From positions 1 to 6,614 of the forward strand of contig CAMLSI010000307.1 of NCBI GenBank assembly GCA_946482585.1: a stretch of 6,614 nt of DNA. The letters run 5' to 3'. The notes beneath the pieces were generated by a model. It worked only from the letters and a program-made list of their open reading frames with translations. It made no database searches and had not been told where the DNA came from. How positions within the stretch are numbered: position 1 is the stretch's first letter; every line of letters begins with the position of its first letter. Source of the stretch: an uncultured Lysobacteraceae bacterium. GTDB lineage: Bacteria; Pseudomonadota; Gammaproteobacteria; Xanthomonadales; Rhodanobacteraceae. Position numbers and translations under genes: made by a program. Positions 1-5,021 of this stretch are shown here, in pieces.

Positions 1-116
1 GAGAGGAACGCGTCCTCGGGAGCGTCCGGGTCGAGCAGCACGGTGCCGATACGCTCGCCCTCGCCGCGCAGGAAGGTGCGAAAGGCGGCGAGCTGGCGCG
101 CGGTAATGACCGCCAT
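1..116 (-). CDS. Start of an unidentified minus-strand protein, cut by left edge
   Basis: On the minus strand an ATG at 116-114 opens a frame that stays open to the left edge and gives 38 complete residues. It begins MAVITARQLAAFRTFLRG, passes through GTVLLDPDAPEDAF, and runs off. Roughly nine in ten third positions are G or C in this frame, against about eight in ten for the opposing plus frame. The peptide has a natural composition, with an amphipathic helix and then a hydrophobic strand. A GAGG sequence lies 8 bases before the ATG and could serve as ribosome binding site. The frame is also open upstream of the ATG, but that part is antisense to recognisable receptor coding sequence. I do not recognise the family and give no function. 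The alternative is that this is only a shadow of the plus-strand receptor frame, but that frame shows no receptor-like sequence here. Confidence 0.4.
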   Translation of the reverse strand, partial: MAVITARQLAAFRTFLRGEGERIGTVLLDPDAPEDAFL

Positions 117-120
117 CGGG
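111..120. repeat. 10-bp direct repeat, copy 1 (left side of receptor fragment)
   Basis: CGCCATCGGG lies immediately before the point where receptor-like sequence begins. An identical copy starts on the base after the receptor stop codon (2301-2310), and a third copy lies at 3182-3191. Ten-base matches are common by chance in DNA this GC-rich, so only the placement at both ends of the receptor fragment is notable. Confidence 0.35.
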
Positions 121-122
121 CG

Positions 123-2300
123 GGCCTCGTCGTCAGCGGGCAAAAGACTCAGCCCTACTTCGCGATCCGCGGCATCAGCACCGGCGATTTCGGCATCGGC
201 ACCGATCCCGCCGTCGGCGTCTACATCGACGGCGTCTACTCGGCGCGTTCCGGCGGTTCGGTGCTCGCGTTCAACGACATCGAACGCATCGAAGTGCTCA
301 AGGGTCCGCAGGGCACTCTGTTCGGACGCAACAGCGCGGCCGGCGCGGTCTCGCTGATCACCAAGCAGCCCGGACGCGAACTCGAAGGACGCGTGACGGC
401 GCGCCTGGGCAACGACGGCCAGCGCTATCTCGACGGATTGCTGAATGCGCCGCTCGGCGAACGCGTCGCGCTGCGCGTCAGCGCGCTGAGCAACGAATCC
501 GATGGCTGGCTGCGCGACGCGGCAACGGGCCGCGACCTCAACGGCGACGACAACCAGGCCGCGCGCGCCGCGTTGCGCTGGGACGTCGGCAGCGCGACGA
601 ACGCGGTACTGACCTGGGACCACGAACGGCTCGACCAGCTCGCGCGCCCGGCGATCGGCATCGTGCCGCTGCCGCCGTCGCCGGACTACCCGACCGTGCC
701 GCCGGATCCGGCGACGTTCCTCGATCCGCGCCATGCGCCCGTGTTCAACGACGTCGAAGGCAACGAGGAATCGCGCACGTTCGACGGCGCGACGCTCGCG
801 ATCAACCACGATGCCGGCTGGGGACATTTCACCTCGACCACGGCCTGGCGCGAGTTCGACACGATCAATCGCGAGGACGAGGATGGCACGAACCGCCGCT
901 ATCTGTACCTCGACACCGCGAACATCGAGGACAACCGCAGCTTCTATCAGGAATTCAAATTCTCCGGCGAGACCGACACGGTCGACTGGGTCGCCGGCGC
1001 GAGCTACTACCGCGAGAAAGCCGAGCAGACTTCGCAGGTCAACGTGTTCACCGACAGCCTCGACACGCTGATCCGCACGCAAGGCGTCGCGCCGACGCCG
1101 ACCGGCACCTTGTTCGGCTATTTCAGCGACGTGCTCGCCTCTTTCGATGTGCCGCTGAGCCTGCGCGACCATCGCTGGCGCGAGGAAATGATCAACAGCG
1201 CCGACTCGCGCGCCTACGCCCTGTTCGGCGACACGATCTGGACGCTCGGCGATCGCACGCACCTCACGGTCGGCCTGCGCTATACGCGCGACGAAAAGAA
1301 GTTCAGCTGGTTCAACGGGCCGCGCAGCGCGCCGACGCTCGACGGCACCATCGAACAACTGCTGCCGATCATCGCGGATCTGCCGCCGGAACTGCAGGAG
1401 CCCGCGCTGTTCGCGCTCGGTGTCGCGAGCGGCGACATCGTGTTCGCGAACGGCGAGCTCGAAGGCGTCAAGGTGCGCGACAGCGATTCCTGGAGCGATC
1501 TGAGCCCGCGCTTCGTGTTCGATTTCCAGGCCACGCCGGACACGATGCTGTTCGCCTCGCTCGCGAAAGGCTACAAGGCCGGCGGCTACAACAGCCTCGA
1601 TATCGGCGCGAAGTTCGACAACGAAGACGTCTGGAATCTCGAGACGGGCATCAAGCAGGTCGACCACGATTACGGGCTGATGTGGAACGCGTCGACGTTC
1701 TACTACGTCTATTCGGATCGCCAGGCCATCCGTCTCGATCCGAACAGCGCGGGCAGCGGCGTGCCGCGCTACCTCGTCGATACCAGCGACGAAAAAGCCT
1801 GGGGCATCGACGCCGGAGTGCAGTGGCGGCCGAACACCGCGCTCACGCTCGATGCGAATCTCGCCTTCATCGACGCGACCTACAAGGACAAGGTCACCCC
1901 GGGCGGGCGCGATCTCTCGGGGCAGGCCACCGGCGAGCCTTACCTGTCGTTCTCGCTCGGCGCGCAATACCGCTGGGATTTCGCCGACGCGGGAGATCTC
2001 ACGCTGTCGCTGCGGCATTCGTACCGCGGCAAGAGTCGCTGCAACGCCGATTCGCAGCTGCAGGGCGACTGCAGCGTGAGCCCGAACGTCGACGTCGGCG
2101 CGGCACAGCAGCGCACCGACCTGCGCCTGGGCTGGAGCGATCCGGGCCGCCACTGGCGCGTCGCCGCGTTCGCGACGAACCTGTTCGACAAGCGCTATGT
2201 GGAAAACGTCGGAAATTACACGACCGACGTGTTCGGCACGACCTACGCGACGATCAGCGCGCCGCGGCTCTACGGCATCGAGCTGGGGTATCAGTTCTGA
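123..2300 (+). CDS. TonB-dependent outer-membrane receptor, N-terminus missing
   Basis: This is an outer-membrane beta-barrel receptor with a plug domain, of the kind that imports a ligand (iron complex, cobalamin, sugar or other) using TonB energy. The ligand cannot be told from sequence. The recognisable part begins GLVVSGQKTQPYFAIRGIS, followed by GVYIDGVY near 213-236 and the plug signature EVLKGPQGTLFGRNSAAGAV near 290-350. A long barrel follows, with alternating aromatic strands and a terminal phenylalanine (GIELGYQF), the usual outer-membrane assembly signal. Two cysteines near 2040-2073 probably lie in one extracellular loop. About 725 residues are present; the signal peptide, TonB box and first half of the plug are absent. 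The frame stays open to the left edge, but residues before about 123 (for example EERVLGSVRVEQHGADTLAL) do not resemble a receptor. A GTG at 261 is inside the plug and cannot be the true start. Likely a 5'-truncated gene or pseudogene, or a gene joined to foreign sequence. Confidence 0.85.
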   Translation, partial: GLVVSGQKTQPYFAIRGISTGDFGIGTDPAVGVYIDGVYSARSGGSVLAFNDIERIEVLKGPQGTLFGRNSAAGAVSLITKQPGRELEGRVTARLGNDGQRYLDGLLNAPLGERVALRVSALSNESDGWLRDAATGRDLNGDDNQAARAALRWDVGSATNAVLTWDHERLDQLARPAIGIVPLPPSPDYPTVPPDPATFLDPRHAPVFNDVEGNEESRTFDGATLAINHDAGWGHFTSTTAWREFDTINREDEDGTNRRYLYLDTANIEDNRSFYQEFKFSGETDTVDWVAGASYYREKAEQTSQVNVFTDSLDTLIRTQGVAPTPTGTLFGYFSDVLASFDVPLSLRDHRWREEMINSADSRAYALFGDTIWTLGDRTHLTVGLRYTRDEKKFSWFNGPRSAPTLDGTIEQLLPIIADLPPELQEPALFALGVASGDIVFANGELEGVKVRDSDSWSDLSPRFVFDFQATPDTMLFASLAKGYKAGGYNSLDIGAKFDNEDVWNLETGIKQVDHDYGLMWNASTFYYVYSDRQAIRLDPNSAGSGVPRYLVDTSDEKAWGIDAGVQWRPNTALTLDANLAFIDATYKDKVTPGGRDLSGQATGEPYLSFSLGAQYRWDFADAGDLTLSLRHSYRGKSRCNADSQLQGDCSVSPNVDVGAAQQRTDLRLGWSDPGRHWRVAAFATNLFDKRYVENVGNYTTDVFGTTYATISAPRLYGIELGYQF

Positions 2301-2310
2301 CGCCATCGGG
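2301..2310. repeat. 10-bp direct repeat, copy 2 (right after receptor stop)
   Basis: This is CGCCATCGGG, identical to 111-120, beginning on the first base after the TGA of the receptor. It also forms the left arm of a weak hairpin, in which CGCCA pairs with TGGCG at about 2315-2319. That hairpin has no run of T after it and is a poor terminator candidate. Confidence 0.35.
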
Positions 2311-2376
2311 ATGGTGGCGTAAATCCACCTCCGCTCAGGCCCTCCGGCCCGCTGGGCGTTCAAGACGACCAGGACC

Positions 2377-2429
2377 TGCGGTTCTGAGTGGCCGCCTCTC
2401 ACTCCCTGGGAGGCCGCCCGGGAACCGCA
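2377..2429. repeat. Nested inverted repeat, 8-bp arms
   Basis: TGCGGTTC (2377-2384) pairs exactly with GAACCGCA (2422-2429), enclosing 37 bases. Inside are GCCTC and GAGGC arms, two direct copies of GGCCGCC, and the short palindrome CTCCCTGGGAG at 2402-2412. As RNA this would fold into a branched or stacked hairpin. There is no U-tract after it. Confidence 0.5.
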
Positions 2430-2454
2430 AGATCGAAGCGGGACGAACCCTTCC

Positions 2455-2473
2455 TCTCGAGGTCAGCTCGAGA
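2455..2473. repeat. Inverted repeat, 7-bp stem, 5-base loop
   Basis: TCTCGAG (2455-2461) and CTCGAGA (2467-2473) form a perfect stem around the loop GTCAG. Three A residues follow within 2473-2475 on the plus strand. Read on the minus strand the stem is preceded, not followed, by the matching T residues, so it is not a standard intrinsic terminator for the Rrf2 gene. Confidence 0.45.
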
Positions 2474-2486
2474 AACCCTCGTCGAC

Positions 2487-2516
2487 GGCCGGCGCTGGCT
2501 CAAGATCGCGCCGGCC
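2487..2516. repeat. Inverted repeat, 9-bp GC-rich stem, 12-base loop
   Basis: GGCCGGCGC (2487-2495) is perfectly complementary to GCGCCGGCC (2508-2516), with a 12-base loop. It is the strongest hairpin in the window and lies between two convergent stop codons. That position suits bidirectional transcription termination, but a T-tract is absent on both sides, so termination is inference. Confidence 0.5.
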
Positions 2517-2608
2517 ACGATGGGCCTGATGCGATCCGAAGGACCGCTGCCCGAGCGGTGACGCGCAGCCGGTCCAACGGCACAGCCCTTCCGAATCTTC
2601 GCGGCGCG

Positions 2609-3052
2609 TCATCCCTTGCGGGCCGACTTGCGTCGCGCGCGGCGCGCGTAGTCGCGGGCGATGTCGCCGAGACTGATCTCGTCGAGCCGCGCGAGCAGCG
2701 TGCGCTCGGCTTCCTCGAACGCGCTCGCCAGCGTCGCGTTCACGGCCTGCTCGACCAGGCAGCCCGCATGATCCACTGCGGCGGCGATCGCGAAGATCGC
2801 CGGCGAGTCCAGCGCGCGGTGAACGTCGCCGAGACTGATCTCGTCGAGCGGCTTGGCGAGCGTCCAGCCGCCGCCGGGCCCTTTCAGCGAACGCACGTAG
2901 CCGTGCTCGCGAAGACCCGCCATCGTCCGTCGCACCACGACCGGATTCGTCCCGAGCATCTGCGCGATCGTGTCGGACGTGGCCGCGCTTTCGTGCTGCT
3001 CCATGTGGACGAGCACGTGCAGCATGCGGGACAGGCGGCTGTCGCGTTTCAT
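2609..3052 (-). CDS. Rrf2-family winged-helix regulator, single-cysteine type
   Basis: This is a cytoplasmic DNA-binding protein of 147 residues, normal Rrf2 length. Residues 1-55 form the helix-turn-helix (SRMLHVLVHME, then TSDTIAQMLGTNPVVVRRTMAGLREHGYV), and residues 55-66 form the glycine-rich wing (LKGPGGGWTLAK). The LDEISLGDVHRAL helix and a long dimerisation helix follow. Known Fe-S members (IscR, NsrR, RirA) carry three cysteines after the wing; here only Cys98 (DHAGCLVEQAV) exists, so an Fe-S cluster is unlikely. Cys98 sits about where the redox-active Cys99 of S. aureus HypR lies, which suggests thiol-based sensing (inference). The start at 3052 is chosen because family homology begins there and GGAG lies upstream; longer in-frame starts to 3394 would cross the promoter and the divergent gene. 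It probably represses itself and the divergent flavoprotein. LDEISLGD occurs twice (residues 69-76 and 123-130), encoded by an exact 25-bp repeat. Confidence 0.9.
   Translation of the reverse strand: MKRDSRLSRMLHVLVHMEQHESAATSDTIAQMLGTNPVVVRRTMAGLREHGYVRSLKGPGGGWTLAKPLDEISLGDVHRALDSPAIFAIAAAVDHAGCLVEQAVNATLASAFEEAERTLLARLDEISLGDIARDYARRARRKSARKG
2663..2687. repeat. 25-bp exact direct repeat inside rrf2-family gene, copy A
   Basis: These 25 bases are identical to 2825-2849, exactly 162 bp (54 codons) away and in the same reading frame. They encode LDEISLGD near the protein's C-terminus, residues 123-130. Each copy contains a small dyad, CGAGA and TCTCG separated by CTGA (2668-2681 here). Confidence 0.85.
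2825..2849. repeat. 25-bp exact direct repeat inside rrf2-family gene, copy B
   Basis: This is the second copy of the 25-bp repeat, encoding LDEISLGD at residues 69-76. That is the place where Rrf2 proteins normally have this motif, just after the wing. This copy is therefore probably the ancestral one, and 2663-2687 the unusual one. The internal dyad is at 2830-2843. Confidence 0.85.
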
Positions 3053-3080
3053 CGCGGTCGGACTCCGGACGGAAGCCGGG

Positions 3081-3089
3081 ACGATAGCA
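3081..3089 (-). promoter_or_regulatory. Candidate extended -10 for the Rrf2 gene
   Basis: On the minus strand the sequence reads TGCTATCGT, an extended -10 element (TG, one base, then TATCGT, 4 of 6 matches to TATAAT). It lies about 30 bases upstream of the Rrf2 start codon. No good -35 is visible, which is common with extended -10 promoters. Operator-like site 1 (3099-3118) covers the -35 region, consistent with autorepression. Assigned by eye. Confidence 0.35.
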
Positions 3090-3098
3090 GATCCGATG

Positions 3099-3118
3099 TA
3101 CGTAACATGTGATGTTGC
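3099..3118. promoter_or_regulatory. Operator-like site 1 for the Rrf2 regulator
   Basis: The site begins TACGTAAC and ends ATGTTGC. It contains a perfect 5-3-5 dyad, AACAT and ATGTT around GTG (3104-3116). It shares 12 of 20 positions with site 2, giving the pattern TA-Y-GTAAC, five variable bases, then ATGT. It lies midway between the divergent genes, next to a TTGCAA at 3115-3120 that could be the -35 of the flavoprotein gene. Binding by the adjacent regulator is inferred from position and repetition. Confidence 0.5.
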
Positions 3119-3144
3119 AATAGCCCGCGGCTGGCGCGAATATG
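3115..3144 (+). promoter_or_regulatory. Candidate promoter of the flavoprotein gene
   Basis: TTGCAA (3115-3120) can act as a -35 box. GAATAT or AATATG near 3138-3144 sits 17-18 bases downstream as a weak -10. A start of transcription near 3150 would leave a leader of about 50 bases. Both boxes are imperfect, but the stretch is distinctly AT-richer than its surroundings and overlaps both operator-like sites, so the regulator would block polymerase here. Confidence 0.35.
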
Positions 3145-3160
3145 TAACTCTCAATGTATC
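3141..3160. promoter_or_regulatory. Operator-like site 2 for the Rrf2 regulator
   Basis: This second copy of the pattern begins TATGTAAC and ends ATGTATC, in the same orientation as site 1. Its start is 42 bp from that of site 1, which is four turns of B-DNA and places both on the same face of the helix. It overlaps the probable -10 and transcription start of the flavoprotein gene. Confidence 0.5.
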
Positions 3161-3200
3161 GTAAAGCCGGTCCGGGATCGGCGCCATCGGGAGAATGCGA

Positions 3201-4118
3201 ATGAATCGACTTGACGCCCTCGTCGTCGGCGGCGGTTTCGCCGGCCTCAGCGCCGCACTGCTGCTCGCGCGCACGCGCCGCCGCGTGCTCGTGCTCGACG
3301 CCGGCCTGCCGCGCAACCGCTTCGCGGCGCATTCCCACGGCGTGCTCGCGCAGGACGGCCGCAGCGGCAGCGCCATCCTCGCCGATGCGCGCACGCAGCT
3401 CGCCGCCTATTCCAATGCGACGATGCTCGGCACGACGGTGCAGGCGATCGCCGGCAGCGACGGCGATTTCGTCGTCGCCACGACCGACGGCGGCACATTC
3501 GGCGCGCGCAAACTGCTGCTCGCGATCGGCGTCGCCGACACGCTGCCGGAACTGCCGGGCCTCGCCGAGCGCTGGGGCATCAGCGTGCTGCACTGTCCGT
3601 ATTGCCACGGTTACGAAATCGGCGGCGGCGCCATCGGCGTGCTCGCCGGCAACGCGCATGCGGCGCAACACGCCGCACTGATCGCGGACTGGGGCGAGGT
3701 GACGCTGCTGCTGAACGGCCGGCCCGGGCTCGACGTCGCCGATCGCGAGCTGCTGCAACGCCGCGGCGTGCGTGTCGAAGCCGAGCCCGTCGCCGCGCTC
3801 GACGGCGAAGGTACGACGCTCGACGCGGCGGTATTGCAGAGCGGACGGCGCGTGCCGCTGCGCGCACTGTTCGTCGCGTCGCAGACGCATCCCGCCGGCG
3901 CGCTGGTCGCGAGCCTGGGCTGCGCGCTCGACACGACGCCGCTGGGCACCGTCATCCGCACCGATGCCAACAAGGAAACGAGCGTCCCCGGCGTTTTCGC
4001 CGCAGGCGATGCGGCACTCGCGCGCAGCAACATCACCCTCGCCGCGGCCGACGGCGTCAGCGCCGGCGTCAGCCTGCATCAGGCGCTGATTGCGGCCGAC
4101 CTCGCGCGCGCGGCCTGA
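3201..4118 (+). CDS. Thioredoxin-reductase-like FAD oxidoreductase with CPYCHGYE redox site
   Basis: This is a soluble flavoprotein of 305 residues, the usual length of low-molecular-weight thioredoxin reductases. FAD is bound by the N-terminal dinucleotide fold (VVGGGFAGLSAA, residues 8-19) and by VPGVFAAGDAA (262-272). The redox cysteines are C132 and C135 in CPYCHGYE, unlike CATC in TrxB. CxxC followed by HGY or HGW is what I recall from the GliT/HlmI dithiol-oxidase branch. The segment expected to bind NADPH, IGVLAGNAHAAQHA (145-158), lacks a normal GxGxxA/G motif, so it may act as an oxygen-using dithiol oxidase instead of an NADPH-dependent reductase (inference). ATG at 3201 is preferred because GGGAGA (3189-3194) lies 6 bases before it; ATG at 3195 directly abuts that site. 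It is divergent from the Rrf2 gene across a shared operator region, suggesting induction by oxidant or electrophile stress. The substrate is unknown. Confidence 0.88.
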   Translation: MNRLDALVVGGGFAGLSAALLLARTRRRVLVLDAGLPRNRFAAHSHGVLAQDGRSGSAILADARTQLAAYSNATMLGTTVQAIAGSDGDFVVATTDGGTFGARKLLLAIGVADTLPELPGLAERWGISVLHCPYCHGYEIGGGAIGVLAGNAHAAQHAALIADWGEVTLLLNGRPGLDVADRELLQRRGVRVEAEPVAALDGEGTTLDAAVLQSGRRVPLRALFVASQTHPAGALVASLGCALDTTPLGTVIRTDANKETSVPGVFAAGDAALARSNITLAAADGVSAGVSLHQALIAADLARAA

Positions 4119-4122
4119 ATGC

Positions 4123-4920
4123 TCACGGCGTATCGACGACGCCGATCATCGGCCCGAGCGTCGCACGCGCATCGTCGCGGCCGCGCTCGGGCCAGTAGAG
4201 GCTCGACACTGAGCCGTCGAAATACAGTGCGTCGGGGCACCCGAGCGCATCGCGGAAATGCAGTGCGAACGCATGCAGCGTCACCGGCGTATCGCTGATG
4301 ACGAAGCGCACGCGCGCGCCGCAGATGCCGACGCCGTTGCGGATATGACGCGAACGCGAAGCCGGGTCGAGACGCGGATGAACGACACCGTTGCGCAGCA
4401 GCAGCGGCCCCGACTGCGTGGCGAGACGCACCGGCGTCGTCAGTCGCGAGTATTCCGGGGATTCGACGATGCGCGCGCCCGTATCGTCGACGAGGAACAC
4501 GCCGTTGGGTTTCAGATAGAAATTGCCGTGCGCATCGCCGAGATCGAGCGGGCTGCGCTCGATGCCGTCGGCGACGAACAGGCCGACCGGTGCGAAACCC
4601 GGTCGGAACATGCCCGCATTCATGGCCCAGCGCAGCCGGCGCCCGCGCTCCCGCAGCCACGCGTCGAGCCGGACCAGCCGCAGGAACGGCCGCTGCGCGT
4701 CGTCGTCGAGAAACAGTTCCAGCCGGTCGCGGTGCGGATCGACGTCGATGACGGTATAGGCCGGTTCGCGCGCATGGGCGACGAACGGCACCCAGCTCCA
4801 TGCGCTCGCCGCGAGGATGCGGCGCCAGCGCACGCGGCGCAGCGTCGCGAAGGAGCCGCGCAGTGCGGCGCCGAGCCGGCACGCCGCGCAACGGCGTTCC
4901 GGCGGATCGATCTCGGGCAT
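4123..4920 (-). CDS. Exported phosphodiester-glycosidase-family (DUF2233/NAGPA-like) protein
   Basis: This protein of 265 residues belongs to the family of human NAGPA and bacterial DUF2233 proteins, which cleave or bind sugar phosphodiesters; the bacterial substrates are mostly unknown. Family landmarks are WAMNAGMF (98-104), PVGLFVADG (111-119), NFYLKPNGVFLVDD (133-146), ATQSGPLLLRNG (168-178), SRHIRNGVG (190-198) and YFDGSVSSLY (233-242). The N-terminus has arginines, a hydrophobic stretch (ILAASAWSWVPFV) and AHA at 48-50, a signal-peptidase site, so it is probably periplasmic or secreted. The start at 4920 is backed by GGAG 7 bases upstream; the long leader before the hydrophobic segment, with CAAC at 11-14, is unusual, and a GTG at residue 30 could give a more typical signal peptide but has no clear ribosome site. 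It ends 4 bp from the convergent flavoprotein stop. Confidence 0.85.
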   Translation of the reverse strand: MPEIDPPERRCAACRLGAALRGSFATLRRVRWRRILAASAWSWVPFVAHAREPAYTVIDVDPHRDRLELFLDDDAQRPFLRLVRLDAWLRERGRRLRWAMNAGMFRPGFAPVGLFVADGIERSPLDLGDAHGNFYLKPNGVFLVDDTGARIVESPEYSRLTTPVRLATQSGPLLLRNGVVHPRLDPASRSRHIRNGVGICGARVRFVISDTPVTLHAFALHFRDALGCPDALYFDGSVSSLYWPERGRDDARATLGPMIGVVDTP

Positions 4921-4957
4921 GCGACGGCTCCGCGGACGCGCGACCTGCGCGCCCGCG

Positions 4958-4988
4958 CTTATAGCATTCGCGTTTCGCGTGCGTCGAA
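4958..4988 (-). promoter_or_regulatory. Candidate promoter of the phosphodiester-glycosidase gene
   Basis: On the minus strand TGCTATAAG gives an extended -10 whose hexamer TATAAG (4963-4958) matches TATAAT in 5 of 6 positions. TTCGAC (4988-4983) is a possible -35 with a rather long 19-base spacer. Transcription would begin near 4951 and leave a leader of about 30 bases. The gene may thus be expressed independently of the upstream delta-60 gene. Confidence 0.45.
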
Positions 4989-5021
4989 CGCGTGCGACAC
5001 GGATGCCCGAGAAAGGGACAC

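Larger units (their letters stand above)
2301..2608. other. Intergenic region with several inverted repeats, no supported gene
   Basis: These 308 bases lie between the stop of the receptor (plus) and the stop of the Rrf2 gene (minus). Frames crossing the region give arginine- and proline-rich peptides without family features, and no start with a good ribosome binding site stands out. What is visible is inverted-repeat structure: an 8-bp pair at 2377-2384 and 2422-2429 with a smaller palindrome inside, a 7-bp pair at 2455-2461 and 2467-2473, and a 9-bp pair at 2487-2495 and 2508-2516. None has a T-tract on either strand. The region could end transcription of both convergent genes, encode a structured RNA, or be a decayed repeat. 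I cannot choose between these from one copy. Confidence 0.5.

Noticed and set aside
261..2300. GTG at 261 as start of the receptor
   Set aside because: Clear plug-domain sequence (RGIS, GVYIDGVY) lies upstream in the same frame, so 261 is internal.
2487..2516. 9-bp hairpin as an intrinsic terminator
   Set aside because: There is no T-tract on either strand, so it is listed as an inverted repeat only.
1682..3112. Long plus-strand frame across the receptor end and the Rrf2 gene
   Set aside because: Composition is arginine/alanine-rich with no domain, and it overlaps two well-supported genes in other frames.
3182..3191. Third copy of CGCCATCGGG as part of a repeat family
   Set aside because: It lies in the leader of the flavoprotein with no flanking similarity to the other two copies; probably chance in GC-rich DNA.
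3195..3200. Upstream ATG of the flavoprotein
   Set aside because: The GGGAGA ribosome site directly abuts it, leaving no spacer; the ATG at 3201 has a normal spacing of 6 bases.
3053..3394. N-terminal extension of the Rrf2 protein
   Set aside because: It would cross the promoter region and the divergent gene. Rrf2 homology starts at MKRDSRLSRMLHVL, and the family length fits 147 residues.
2463..4079. 538-residue minus-strand frame opposite the flavoprotein
   Set aside because: It is antisense to the flavoprotein and out of frame with the Rrf2 gene; such long frames arise easily in GC-rich DNA.
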